Source of the DNA: Sabellastarte sp. h YS-2021
Taxonomy: Eukaryota; Annelida; Polychaeta; Sabellida; Sabellidae
Reading direction: 5' to 3'
NCBI GenBank assembly: GCA_964017235.1
Contig: OZ024934.1
Coordinates: 78,210,706-78,274,705, forward strand
Length of the DNA: 64,000 nucleotides
Under the pieces are notes generated by a model that saw nothing but the letters and a program-made list of their open reading frames with translations, made no database searches and was not told the origin of the DNA. The position numbers were made by a program, and so were the translations under genes. Below, piece by piece: positions 30,799 through 40,950 of the stretch (positions are counted from its first letter, which is position 1; each line of letters starts with the position of its first letter).

Positions 30799-31864
30799 TT
30801 GCATAACTCCTCCAAATCCTTGTCAAGTGTTAGTGGAGGAAAAGTCAGATCAAGCTGTGCAACTTCTAGTTCAAGACAGTCTAAGTTGTCGGAATATAGT
30901 CAAGGTTCCAAGTTTAAACTCTACTCAGAAACATTCAAACCAGACTGTATTTTGTCATGTTGTAAATCCTGTTCAATATGCAATTTCAAAAGGGCTTCCA
31001 CAAAAGAAAGGTGTAAGACCCGATGTAGCAAAAGCAGAAATAAAGTATGTCAAAGGTGTTTCTCTTGTAAATCATTGTCTTTCTGCCAAATCTGGTCCAA
31101 ATGTCCCCAATGTTGTCACAGAGCTGGGTGTAGGGGGCAGGCTTCAAAAGTTCTGGCCGAAGTGGGAAACACTGGGAGCGAATCCAAGGGGAATCTTGCG
31201 GGAAGGCTATACACTTCCATTCAAGATGAGACCCCCACTGACCAGATTTCCTCTCATCACAAGTGGTTATGCAAATCTGGCAAAAAGTCGAGCCCTCTCA
31301 CAGGCTCTAGTTGCCTTTGTAGAAAAATTGGTGGTCGAAAAGGTGGTGGTGCAGACCTCCCTGTCCTTTTACAACCGCCTGTTCCTGGTCCCAAAGCCCG
31401 GCAATAAGTGGCGTCCAATCTTGGATCTCAGTCAGCTCAATCTTTTTCTCAAAACAAACTCTTTCAAGATGGAGACCCCAGAAACCATAAGGGTATCTTT
31501 ACACAAAGGGGAGTGGGTCACGTCGCTGGACTTCAGCGACGCCTACTTTCATATTCCCATTCACCCCAGATCCAGAAAATACCTCAGGTTCTTTTTGAAC
31601 AGCAAGGCATATCAGTTCACAGCCCTTCCTTTCGGACTGGCCACTGCCCCTCTGGAATTTACAAAGGTGATCAAGGAGGTGAAATTGATGGCTCAGGCCA
31701 GGGGTATAAGAATCCACCAGTACCTAGACGACTGGTTGCTCAGAGCCCCGGACCCGGGAACTTGCCAACAAAATACCCAGACCCTCTTGGACCTGTGCCG
31801 CGAATTGGGTTGGGTGGTAAACATGAAGAAATCCGAACTGGTGCCTCAACAAATTTTCAATTTT

Positions 31865-32060
31865 ATTGCGTTAATATATCTTACCTAGTGGACCGGTGCA
31901 ATAGTCCGGCGCCTAGCCGGTCCCGCCAAACATTAGAAAAAAATGTCCTGAGCTGGGCTCTGGCCTGGACCGGTAGTGTAGTATTCACTCGCCAGGTGTC
32001 ACCGGACACCCAGCTCCCCTACTGCGCGTGTGCGCGCATGCGCACTTCCTCTTTTTGTTT
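31865..32060 (+). repeat. left ITR of element F
   Basis: ATTGCGTTAATATATCTTAC to the TTTTTGTT before GGCGCC; the reverse complement of 37945-38164. E2F-like TTTGGCGC at 32058-32065. The CRE seen in the other subfamilies is absent; GCGCATGCGC-type repeats lie in its place. Confidence 0.88.
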
Positions 32061-32173
32061 GGCGCCATTGTGTTTGAAATCGTGAAAGTTATAAGAGAAA
32101 CTTTTTATTATTTTACAAGTGACATATTGTTTGGTTGTTGATTAAACTTGGATTATTAGTTCATATATATATC

Positions 32174-34276
32174 ATGGCATCACCAGGCCAACGTAGAGGA
32201 AACTGCGGGCACATCATGGCAGGATTCGATGGACATAAAAAATGTGCTAGGTGTAGGGAAAAGAAGTTAGGAGATGATCCGTGTGTGAAGGACTTAGTTT
32301 GCTCCATTTGTAATGCATTTTCGGATCAGCAGCGTTCTATGCTCTCCACCCCTCAGTATAAAATCCGCAAGGATAAGAAATCCGGACTTTTAGTCTCTCC
32401 CTCAAAAGTCACCGTCGTTGGTGTTGCTAATCAAGAGGACTTGCGTGGAGAACAGGATGATGAAGAGTTGGATAGTGTTCCGGTCCTTGCTTCCGGTTCC
32501 GGTGAGCCACAATTTGCTGTCTCCCATCATACTCCTGAGGACTTCGTCTCTAAGCGAGATTTTGACACACTCAGTAATCAACTAGAGGAGAAATTCGCCC
32601 GTTTTGAGGCTCTACTCAGCAGGACTAACATTTTTTCTACACCAAAAGCCCCAGTTTCCGCTGTTTCTATTACTACTTCTGAACAGCCCTTCTTCAATCC
32701 CTCTGAGCCTGGAGCCACCGGTCCGGTGAGGCCTCCGGCTACAGATGGGCAGAATCCGCAGGTTAAAGAAAAGAAAAATAAGGGCACGGGCAAGAAAGTT
32801 AAAAAGACTAAAGTGGCCCCTACTGCTACAGTTGTGTCCGAGGCACCGGCTCCGGTGAAGGACCAGACTGTTAGTGAATCTCTTCCTGCTCAAAGACATG
32901 AAGAACTGGTTAAGATGGATGCTCCCGTTCCGGGCCCTGCCCCGTCTCTTTTACCCGGTGCGAAATCTACATCCAAGCCAGAAACTTCATTTTTCAGTTC
33001 AGTGCCTCACACTACTACCGGTGTTTCCGGTACCGGTCAATCCTTCTCTGCTGAACAGGACGTGTCTGATGTGGACTCTAATCTTGACCGGTCTGATAAG
33101 GCATCTGACGAGGGTGAGATCTCAGACTCAGAGACAACAGAACAAAACGAAGAAATGAACTACCGGGAAACGTGCAGGTCAGTTAGGGCCTTTCTTGGAT
33201 GGACTCATATCCCAGACTTTGAGCTCTCTGTATCAGACGGGGATAGGTCAGACAACCCGTGGAAGGGAAAACACCCAAGAAAAACCGGCAAAGTGTCAGT
33301 AGAGTTACCCCCGGATGACTGGCTTTGCCACAAGATGGAGAAACTGAACTGCCGGGTCGCTGAAGGTTACCCTTCTCGTTCCCAGGAATCGGCTGGGTTG
33401 AAAGTAGACCAGTATATTCGCACTCCTAAGAGTCAAGCTAAATGGTACAAGCAACATAGAATTAGGCAGGATTCAACCAGTAGACCAGGCAGAACCATTT
33501 TCAGCTGGTCCGACTCTGAGACCCGCCTCAACGCTCAGTACTCTAGGGTAGCTAAAGTTTCATCCTACCCTCAATCTGGTCCCCCTTCCCGACCGATACC
33601 TCAGGACACCCTACGCCGGTGGGAGAAATGTGCCCGTGAAGGAACATACATTACAAATCATGCAGCAGCCTTTAATAGGTGCACCAGTGAAATCCAGGAC
33701 AAGATGAACGCTCACATTGGTCTGCTTAATGACGTTATTGTCAAGGGAAAGGCTCCCAAGGAGGTTGTAGAGGCTATCAGGGATCTCAAAGATTTATCCT
33801 CCTTCCATGCAAGCGTATCAGTGGCTCTAGGAACTTCACTCCAACACCTAGCCGACAGTTTGTTCATTCAGCTTGCCAACTTTATATTGCTACGCAGGGA
33901 TTCATATCTTGACTTTGCTAAACCCGGACTGAAGCCGGACACTTGGAACAGGTTGCGCAATGCACCATTGTTTAGTTCCTCACTGTTTCCAGATGACATC
34001 CTTGCCACAGCAGAACAGGATATAGCAAAATTTGAATCTACATCAGGTGCTCATGGTCCCGGTCCGGGCACAGGGCAGCACTCTGGTCGAAAACACCAAT
34101 CGTACCGGTACAAGCCGTACGACAAGAAAGATAACAGACACTCAGGCCATTCCTCCTCCCAGTCTAGCCAGGCTTGGCGTCAGTTCTCTCATAGAGGGAG
34201 GGGCCGCGGTCGCGGACGTGGAGGCAACAATACCAGTTATTTCTCCAAATCGTCCCGTCAACAATCCTATAAATGA
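32174..34276 (+). CDS. gag-like protein (element F), intact
   Basis: 700 residues. ATG 32174 is followed by ASPGQRRGNCGHIMAGFD. Finger residues C11, H13, H21, C24, C27, C37, C43 and C46 are all present. An acidic, Ser/Pro/Thr-rich linker with a Lys-rich patch (near 32770-32810) follows. Next come the core (YRETCRSVRAFLGW near 33165, DDWLCHKMEKLN near 33315, EGYPSRSQESAG), a helical region (RRWEKCAREGTYI near 33615; SVALGTSLQHLADSL near 33820) and an RG-rich tail (HRGRGRGRGRGG near 34190-34225). It is the best reference for the gag of this family here. Role: RNA or DNA binding and particle assembly, by analogy. Confidence 0.9.
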   Translation: MASPGQRRGNCGHIMAGFDGHKKCARCREKKLGDDPCVKDLVCSICNAFSDQQRSMLSTPQYKIRKDKKSGLLVSPSKVTVVGVANQEDLRGEQDDEELDSVPVLASGSGEPQFAVSHHTPEDFVSKRDFDTLSNQLEEKFARFEALLSRTNIFSTPKAPVSAVSITTSEQPFFNPSEPGATGPVRPPATDGQNPQVKEKKNKGTGKKVKKTKVAPTATVVSEAPAPVKDQTVSESLPAQRHEELVKMDAPVPGPAPSLLPGAKSTSKPETSFFSSVPHTTTGVSGTGQSFSAEQDVSDVDSNLDRSDKASDEGEISDSETTEQNEEMNYRETCRSVRAFLGWTHIPDFELSVSDGDRSDNPWKGKHPRKTGKVSVELPPDDWLCHKMEKLNCRVAEGYPSRSQESAGLKVDQYIRTPKSQAKWYKQHRIRQDSTSRPGRTIFSWSDSETRLNAQYSRVAKVSSYPQSGPPSRPIPQDTLRRWEKCAREGTYITNHAAAFNRCTSEIQDKMNAHIGLLNDVIVKGKAPKEVVEAIRDLKDLSSFHASVSVALGTSLQHLADSLFIQLANFILLRRDSYLDFAKPGLKPDTWNRLRNAPLFSSSLFPDDILATAEQDIAKFESTSGAHGPGPGTGQHSGRKHQSYRYKPYDKKDNRHSGHSSSQSSQAWRQFSHRGRGRGRGRGGNNTSYFSKSSRQQSYK

Positions 34277-36569
34277 CAATTATTGCTTAGTAGATCCTCA
34301 GGTAGACTTAAGTGTGGAGGATCCGTTTTGCCAGAACTTAAACAAAAATGTAAACAAGACTGTAAACTTGCCTGTTGTCGGTCATGTACCTTATGTAACA
34401 GGGCAGTCAGAAAACAAAGACTTAAGTCCCTCTCAGGTTCCAATGAAAATAAAGTGTGTGAAACCTGTTTGCTGTGTAAATCCTTGTCTTTGTGCCCCAA
34501 CTGTTCAAAATGTATCTCCTGTTGTAGAAAATCCACCTGTGGGGGCCCGTCTGCAAAGGTTTTGGCAGGTCTGGCACTCCCTGGGTGCAAACCCAAGAGT
34601 AGTTTCAATTCTTCAGGAAGGGTACAACCTACCCTTCAAGGAGAAACCTCCTCTGACAAGGTCACCGGTCATTATCAGTGGATACGCAAATCCGGTCAAA
34701 AGCAGACACATAAAGGACTCTTTACAAGCACTCATTCAGAAACAGGCGGTAGAAAAGGTGACAACTCCATCCTCCCTGGCCTTTTACAACCGCTTGTTTC
34801 TTGTTCCAAAACCCAACAGGAAATGGAGGCCCATCCTAGATTTAAGCCATCTGAACTGTTACCTAGCAACTTCATCTTTCAAGATGGAGACACCAGAGAC
34901 CATCCGACTCTCCCTTCAAAAAGGGGAGTGGGTGACTTCTCTGGATTTCAGCGACGCTTATTTCCATATCCCAATAGGACAAAGGTCGCGGAAATTCCTC
35001 AGGTTCTTCCTCCACAGTCAAGCTTATCAGTTCACAGCCCTCCCCTTTGGCCTCTCAACGGCTCCGTTGGAGTTCACCAAGGTGGCCAAGGAAGTCAAGT
35101 TAATGGCACAGGCTCGGGGTATCAGGATCCACCAGTACCTCGACGACTGGTTGCTGAGAGCCCCGTGCCCGGAAACGTGCCTACTTCATACCCGGACCCT
35201 CTTGGACCTATGCCACAGGTTAGGGTGGGTAGTCAATATGACCAAGTCGGAGTTGGTGCCTCAGCAAGTCTTCAACTTTGTAGGTTACCGTTTCGACCTC
35301 TCTCAGGGGCTGGTCAAACCGACCCAGGAGAGGTGGGTGGCTCTGTCCCAAAAGATCAACGACCTTCTCAATCGACAGGTGTGTTCGGTCCGACAGTTCA
35401 TGTCCCTGATAGGACTGCTAACAGCCACAGAGAAACAGGTAGTAGCGGGGCGGCTTCACATGCGACCCATCCAGTGGCATCTGAAGAGACATTGGCATGT
35501 CCCGGAATCATTGGAAAAGATTATCCCTCTGCCTCAGGCCCTTCATACACACCTGAGGTGGTGGTTGAGCCCCAAAAATGTCCTAAAAGGTCAGCCTTTA
35601 CACCCACTTCAGCACGCTCTTCAGCTGTTTACCGACGCCTCAAACGAAGGTTGGGGTGCTCACTTAGGCGACTTCACAGCAAGAGGCCTTTGGTCCATAC
35701 AAGAAAGCGCCTTTCATATAAACTTGCTGGAACTCAAGGCTGTCTTACTAGCTCTAAAACAGTTCGAGCGATTGTGTTGGAACCAGACCATTCTGGTGTG
35801 TTCCGACAACACAACAGTGGTCTCGTACATAAACAAGGAGGGCGGTATGAAATCCGGCTCTCTCTGTGCTCTCCTCTGGAGGCTGCTGATGTGGTGCAAC
35901 CAGAGGCAAATCGTATTAAGGGCAAGACATATTCCGGGTCACCTCAATGTCATTGCGGACAAGTTGTCCCGGCACGGTCAGGTGATACAAACGGAATGGT
36001 CCCTCCTGCAAGAAGTCTTCGACCAGATTTGCAGAAGATGGCACAAGCCGGAGGTGGACCTATTTGCGACCAAGTTCAATCACAAACTTCCCAGGTTTGT
36101 GTCCCCGGTTCCGGATCCGCTAGCCTGGAAAGTGGATGCCCTCAGCGTTCCCTGGCGAGGTCTGGATGCCTATGTTTTTCCCCCGGTGGCCCTCCTGGGG
36201 AAGGTGGTCTCCAAGTTGATGGATCAAGGATTCCACAGAGTCATTCTCATTGCACCAGGGTGGCCCAACATGTCATGGTTTTGGGATCTGGTCAGCATGT
36301 CAGTACAGATTCCCCTAAGTCTTCCGAGAGTAGGGAACCTGTTGACTCAACCCTTCAATCAGTGTCCTCACAGGGACCTTCACAGTCTGAACCTGCATGC
36401 ATGGCTCCTAGAGCCTTTGCCATCCAACAGGCAGGCTTCTCTGAAGAAGTGGCAACACGAATTGAAGCTCCTCAGAGGCGTTCAACCAGAGCCATCTACG
36501 AATCAAAGTGCTCCGTTTTTGTCAGATGGTGTGAGGAACATAAGGTGGACTTCAGGTCTCCTTCTATAA
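34032..36569 (+). CDS. reverse transcriptase / RNase H polyprotein (element F), intact
   Basis: Open in the +1 frame relative to gag, overlapping gag by about 245 bases, with no convincing start of its own; frameshift expression is inferred. RT: EGYNLPF, FYNRLFLVPKPNRKWRPILD, FSDAYFHIPI, LPFGLSTAPLEF and QYLDDWLLRAP (about 35135). RNase H: FTDASNEGWGAHL (about 35628), LELKAVLLAL, CSDNTTVVSYI, HIPGHLNVIADKLSR. Post-RNase H block: VDLFATKFN, VDALSVPW, YVFPPVALL, APGWPNMSWFWDL. The Dam-type NPPY is not present as such. Confidence 0.92.
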   Translation: MNLHQVLMVPVRAQGSTLVENTNRTGTSRTTRKITDTQAIPPPSLARLGVSSLIEGGAAVADVEATIPVISPNRPVNNPINDNYCLVDPQVDLSVEDPFCQNLNKNVNKTVNLPVVGHVPYVTGQSENKDLSPSQVPMKIKCVKPVCCVNPCLCAPTVQNVSPVVENPPVGARLQRFWQVWHSLGANPRVVSILQEGYNLPFKEKPPLTRSPVIISGYANPVKSRHIKDSLQALIQKQAVEKVTTPSSLAFYNRLFLVPKPNRKWRPILDLSHLNCYLATSSFKMETPETIRLSLQKGEWVTSLDFSDAYFHIPIGQRSRKFLRFFLHSQAYQFTALPFGLSTAPLEFTKVAKEVKLMAQARGIRIHQYLDDWLLRAPCPETCLLHTRTLLDLCHRLGWVVNMTKSELVPQQVFNFVGYRFDLSQGLVKPTQERWVALSQKINDLLNRQVCSVRQFMSLIGLLTATEKQVVAGRLHMRPIQWHLKRHWHVPESLEKIIPLPQALHTHLRWWLSPKNVLKGQPLHPLQHALQLFTDASNEGWGAHLGDFTARGLWSIQESAFHINLLELKAVLLALKQFERLCWNQTILVCSDNTTVVSYINKEGGMKSGSLCALLWRLLMWCNQRQIVLRARHIPGHLNVIADKLSRHGQVIQTEWSLLQEVFDQICRRWHKPEVDLFATKFNHKLPRFVSPVPDPLAWKVDALSVPWRGLDAYVFPPVALLGKVVSKLMDQGFHRVILIAPGWPNMSWFWDLVSMSVQIPLSLPRVGNLLTQPFNQCPHRDLHSLNLHAWLLEPLPSNRQASLKKWQHELKLLRGVQPEPSTNQSAPFLSDGVRNIRWTSGLLL
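34274..34282 (+). promoter_or_regulatory. gag stop with UGA-CAA-UUA context (F)
   Basis: TGA followed by CAATTA, the exact CARYYA form. The gag frame is then open for 888 codons, to 36940. In the +1 frame the same bases encode INDNYC. Confidence 0.65.
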
Positions 36570-37471
36570 AGCAGATCTCTGACTTCCTGCTGTACCTATT
36601 TCAGGAGAAACATCTGCAGCCTAGCACCATAGATGGCTATAGGACCGCTATATCTGACAAGATAGGAAATGGCCGGGTAAACATTGGCAAGGATGAGAAT
36701 CTTACCAGACTGTTGGACAGTTTCCATAGGGACAAGCCTAAGGGTAGGAGGGGTGTTCCTTCCTGGAACCTTTCCTTGGTTCTTCATCAGCTCACGAAAC
36801 CTCCATTTGAACCTCTTAGGAAGGCTTCCCTTAAACACCTTACCTTTAAGACGGTCTTCCTTCTTGCCTTAGGTTCGGGCAAAAGAAGAAGCGAGATTCA
36901 TGCCTGGGTACATAGGAACATTAGGCATCAGGAGGATTAGTCGAATGTCTCCCTGTACCCTTCCCCAAGCTTCATCTCCAAGAACCACCTGGCTAAGGAA
37001 GGTCCAGGTTGTGTGGCTCCGGTTATAATCCCGGCTCTTGCTCCGACCTTGGACAAGTCTCTTAAGGAGGACAGGACCTTGTGTCCGGTGAGATCCTTGC
37101 GTTACTATCTAGACAAAACCAAGGACCTTCGGTCAGACAAGGAGTTGGTTTTCATCTCTTTTAGGAAGAGCTTCACGAAGGACATTGTGCCAACCACTGT
37201 CTCTTCCTGGATCAAACAAACGATTGGTTTAGGTTACCAACTCTCGGATGAACAGTCTCAAAATTTGCATCAAGTTCGGGCTCATGATGTCCGGGCTTTC
37301 GCGGCTTCCAAAGCTTTTCAAGGGGGCGTACCCTTGGATCAAATTCTATCAGCCTGCCATTGGAAGTCTCATAACACTTTCACCCAGTTCTACCTAAAGG
37401 ATGTAGCCTGGGCAGACTCTGAGCTATACCACCTGGGTCCGGTGGTAGCAGCTCAACAGATTAGAGATTAA
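34277..37471 (+). pseudogene. Cys-rich module plus tyrosine recombinase (element F), one nonsense codon
   Basis: Continues the gag frame after UGA. The Cys module lies at about 34310-34550 (DCKLACCRSCTLC, CETCLLCKSLSLCPNC, CISCCRKSTC). The overlap with RT is stop-free. The recombinase starts near 36440, with GKRRSEIHAW (about 36880), HDVRAF (37282-37293), CHWKSHNTF and FTQFYL (Tyr 37391-37393). TAG 36938-36940 stands where other copies have Trp. After it the same frame is open to TAA 37469-37471. The product would lack the H-x-x-R box and Tyr. Confidence 0.85.
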
Positions 37472-37640
37472 GTTGGAGTCTTTGTAGATATGTACATAAA
37501 AAAAAAAAAAAAAAAAATGTCTCTGCAGTCTACCTTACCAGGATAGATGAGGGACCAAATGGAATTTCCCCTATTGCTTCCTCAGGACTCATTGGGACTC
37601 TTCTCTCCTCCCCTCTTCATGAGTGTCAGATTTCTGAAAA

Positions 37641-37654
37641 GGGGGGGGGGGGGG
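37641..37654 (+). repeat. poly(G) tract (element F)
   Basis: 14 G after TTTCTGAAAA. An A-run of about 20 lies upstream at about 37498-37517, after TGTACATA. Confidence 0.9.
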
Positions 37655-37791
37655 TAATGTAATATAACCAGAGGTTTAGGAACCGGTCTAGGTTTGTTTC
37701 CTCGGTCTATATGAGTTTTGGGGGTTATCCCCCATAGTGAGTCCCCTGAATTTTGGATTGATCTACCCGCCATCCAATGGGTAGTTATTCT

Positions 37792-37887
37792 GCACCGGTC
37801 CACTAGGTAAGATATATTAACGCAATAAAATGGAAAATTTAAGAATTAAATTAAATTTTTATAAGATAATATCTTACCTAGTGGACA
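37792..37887 (+). repeat. internal complementary region, element F
   Basis: GCACCGGTCCACTAGGTAAG to ACCTAGTGGAC. The centre, CGCAATAAAATGGAAAATTT, is the exact inverse of F's own right and left ends joined through ATTTT. Confidence 0.9.
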
Positions 37888-37944
37888 AGGAGAGTCCCAC
37901 CCTACCTTCCCCGCTTAAATCAAGGGGACTTTACTTGGTAGGCA

Positions 37945-38164
37945 ACAAAAAGAGGAAGTGCGCATGCGCGCACACGCGCAGTAGGGGAGCTGGGTGTCCG
38001 GTGACACCTGGCGAGTGAATACTACACTACCGGTCCAGGCCAGAGCCCAGCTCAGGACATTTTTTTCTAATGTTTGGCGGGACCGGCTAGGCGCCGGACT
38101 ATTGCACCGGTCCACTAGGTAAGATATTATCTTATAAAAATTTAATTTAATTCTTAAATTTTCC
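37945..38164 (+). repeat. right ITR of element F
   Basis: AACAAAAAGAGGAAGTGCGC to AAATTTTCC; inverse of the left ITR. Confidence 0.9.
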
Positions 38165-39249
38165 ATTTTGTAGGTTACCGGTTCGATCTCCTAACCGGAC
38201 GGGTATTACCCACTGTAGAGCGTTGGGAGGCCTTGAGGGCAAAACTTCTCTTTATCAAGAACAAGGACCTTTGCACGGTCAGACAGTTAATGTCCCTCAT
38301 AGGTCTATTGACAGCAACGGAGAAACAGGTATGGTTAGGTCGTCTACACATGAGACCGATCCAATGGCACCTCAAGAGGCATTGGCATGTACCGGAGGTT
38401 TTGGACAAGGAGATCCCGGTTCCCCCTGCTCTCCATCCTCACCTGGATTGGTGGTTGGAGGAAAAGAATGTCCTTCGCGGCCAACCTTTGCATCCTCTGC
38501 GTCATGCGCTACAAGTTTTTACAGACGCATCAAACGAAGGTTGGGGCGCTCACTTAGGAGACTACATAGCAAGAGGCGTTTGGTCAGAGCCAGAAAGTCA
38601 CCTCCATATAAATTTTTTGGAACTAAAAGCCGTGTTCCTGGCTCTCAAGAGTTTCGAGCATCTCTGCAGGGGTCAGATTGTCCTAGTAGCCATGGACAAC
38701 ACAACTGTGGTCTCCTACATCAACAAGGAAGGAGGTATGAGATCAGGCTCTCTTTGTGCCCTCTTGTGGAGACTTCTGTCCTGGTGCCATCCCAGGGAAA
38801 TAGTCCTGAGGGCAAGGCACATTCCGGGTCGCTTAAATGCGATAGCGGACAAACTGTCCAGGCACAACCAGGTGATCCAGACAGAATGGTCCCTGTCTCC
38901 ACAAGTGTTTCGTCTCTTGTTTTCCAGCTGGGCTCTCCCACAAATCGACCTCTTTGCCACCTGGTTCAATCACAAACTTCCCAGGTTTGTGTCACCGGTT
39001 CCGGATCCGACAGCCTGGGCTGTAGACGCCCTCAGCATATCTGGATGTGTACGCCTTTCCCCCAGTTGCCTTGCTCAATCAAGTGGTTTCGAAAGTCATG
39101 GACCAGGGGTGCCGCAGAATGGTGCTGATTGCACCGGGTTGGCCCAACATGGCTTGGTTTTGGGATCTGGTGACTCTGTCCGTGCAAATCCCTTTCCAGC
39201 TTCCACTTCTCAAGGATCTGGTGACTCAGCCTGTCAACGGCCTCCTACA

Positions 39250-40344
39250 CAGGAATCTCACCAATCTAAACCTGCATGCGTGGCTCCTCGAGCCTCGGTC
39301 ATTCAGGAGCAAGGATTCACTGATGAAGTGGCAGCAAGAATTGAGGCTCCTCAGAGAAGTTCAACCAGAGCCGTTTATAAATCGAAGTGGGCCATTTTTG
39401 TCAAATGGTGTGACTCACATAAGGTGGACTTCCGGTTGCCCTCTGTGAACCAAATTGCTGATTTTCTCCTCTATCTCTTCAAGGAGAGGAAACTGCAGCC
39501 TAGCACCATTGATGGATATAGGACAGCTATTGCTGACATAGTAGGAAACCAGGAGGTAAACATCAGTAAGGATGAAAATTTGACCCGTCTGTTAGACAGT
39601 TTTCATAGAGATAAACCTAAGGGCAGACGTGGGGTCCCTTCCTGGAATCTCTCCCTGGTACTTCACCAATTGACTAAAGCTCCCTTTGAGCCTATGAGAA
39701 AGGCTTCGCTTAAGCATCTGACCTTTAAGACGGTTTTTCTGTTAGCCCTGGGATCAGGCAAGCGGAGAAGTGAGATTCATGCTTGGTTGTTCAGAAATAT
39801 TCGTCATCAGAAAACTGGAGTCAGGTTTCCTTATACCCTTCTCCCATGTTCATTTCCAAAAACCAGTTGGCTAGGGAGGGCCCAACATCTGTGGCTCCGG
39901 TAGTGATCCCTGCCTTGGCCCCTTCTTTGGACAGAGACCTTAAAGAAGATCGATCTCTGTGCCCAATCAGGGCTTTGCGTTACTATCTGGATAGAACCAA
40001 AGGGGAAAGAGCTAGTATTTGTATCCTTTCGAAAGAGTTTCCAGAAAGATATAGTCCCTGCCACTATCTCGTCGTGGATTAAACAGACAGTTCTCCTGTG
40101 TTATCAGCTGTCGGATGAGGATACGCAGAGTTTGCTTCAGGTCAAGGCACATGATGTCAGGGCTTTTGCGGCTTCCAAGGCCTTTCAAGGAGTGTCCTTG
40201 GATCAAATTCTCTCAGCCTGTCATTGGAAGGCCCATAATACTTTCACACAGTTCTATCTGAAGAACCTAGCTTGGGCAGATTCTGAACTGTACCATTTGG
40301 GGCCCATTGTCGCTGCTCAGCAGGTCCAGGATGATTGTAAATAA
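39250..40344 (+). pseudogene. tyrosine recombinase pseudogene (element E)
   Basis: GKRRSEIHAW near 39755, HDVRAF near 40150, CHWKAHNTF and FTQFYL near 40240. Frameshifts near 39810 and 40000. A one-codon loss gives FQGVSLDQ. Because of the deletion near 39040, this frame is fused in phase to RNase H (38233-39903), which is fortuitous. Confidence 0.85.
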
Positions 40345-40539
40345 GTCTAATTCTATGTACATATTGTAAAAAAAAAAAAAAAAAATGTGTACCCCTGGAT
40401 TACCATGATCCTAAGTGGTTCCGGGGGTGGTTAGGTTTCTTCAGTTCCTGTTCTGCTTCCTCGCTAGGTGACGAGCTCATCCCTCTCTTTCCCGCTGTAC
40501 CCTCGCCCCGAGTTGGTACAAGGAAATTTGCAAAAACAA

Positions 40540-40568
<29 letters not shown>
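40540..40568 (+). repeat. poly(G) tract (element E)
   Basis: 29 G after GCAAAAACAA. Confidence 0.9.
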
Positions 40569-40570
<2 letters not shown>

Positions 40571-40679
40571 CCTATGGGCTGGTTTATTTAACCATTGCCG
40601 GAATCACCCTATATGTTTTAGAGCTCTCTGGAATTCCACTTTATGGACTACCCTCCATCCATTGGGTAGTGATTCTGCA

Positions 40680-40770
40680 TCTGTCCACTAGGTAAGATGT
40701 ATTAACGCAATAAAATGGAAAATTTAATAGTAAATTAAATTTTTATAAGTTAATACCTTACCTAGTGGAC
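40680..40770 (+). repeat. internal complementary region, element E
   Basis: TCTGTCCACTAGGTAAGATG, ACGCAATAAAATGG, T-rich stretch, ACCTAGTGGAC. Confidence 0.85.
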
Positions 40771-40825
40771 AAGGGGATTCCCACCCTACCTTCCCCGCTA
40801 ATCTAAGTCATAGGGGAATTTCTAA

Positions 40826-40950
40826 GGTAGACAACAAAAAGAGGAAGAGCGCATGCGCGAGCATGCGCAGTACACCGGCAGGTTGGCTACACAGCCACCT
40901 GGCGAATGAACAGGACACTACCGGTCCCGGCCAGAGCCCAGCTCAACCGT
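40826..40950 (+). repeat. right ITR of element E, truncated
   Basis: CAACAAAAAGAGGAAGAGCG then GCATGCGCAGTACACCGGCA, the inverse of the left end at 28600; breaks off after CAGCTCAA. It contains a CCACCTGGCGAATG segment that E's short left ITR lacks. Confidence 0.8.

Larger units (their letters stand above)
28540..31864 (+). mobile_element. DIRS-like element E, 5' part
   Basis: Third-subfamily element (ends with TAGTGGACAGATGC or similar, shared with F). It sits in a satellite monomer. The left ITR is short, about 100 bp to TTTGGCGC at 28630-28637. RT is interrupted at codon level (FNF|VGYRFDL) by element F and resumes at 38170. Confidence 0.9.
31865..38169 (+). mobile_element. DIRS-like element F, nested in E, nearly intact
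   Basis: 6,305 bp. Junctions are AATTTTCAATTTT-ATTGCG on the left and AAATTTTCC-ATTTT-GTAGG on the right. Removing it restores the E reading frame (FNFVGY), with ATTTT as the shared core and no duplication. Gag and RT/RNase H are open throughout. The only break seen is TAG 36938-36940 in YR. Probably the youngest insertion in the nest. Confidence 0.95.
30596..39448 (+). pseudogene. RT / RNase H of element E, split by F
   Basis: 30596-31864 carries INDNYC, EGYTLPF, RPILDLSQLN, FSDAYFHIPI, LPFGLATAPLEF and QYLDDWLLRAP (about 31720), ending PQQIFNF. Element F occupies 31865-38169. From 38170 the gene continues VGYRFDL, then LMSLIGLLTATEKQ, FTDASNEGWGAHL (about 38520), AMDNTTVVSYI and HIPGRLNAIADKLSR. 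A deletion near 39040 shifts the frame; the post-RNase H block (AFPPVALL, APGWPNMAWFWDL) is read at 39047-39448. No other major damage upstream of F was seen. Confidence 0.85.
38170..40950 (+). mobile_element. DIRS-like element E, 3' part
   Basis: Resumes GTAGGTTACCGG, in register with 31864. Contains RNase H, the post-RNase H block, YR, poly(G), ICR and a right ITR that stops about 100 bp short of the terminus, at CAGCTCAA. Confidence 0.88.
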
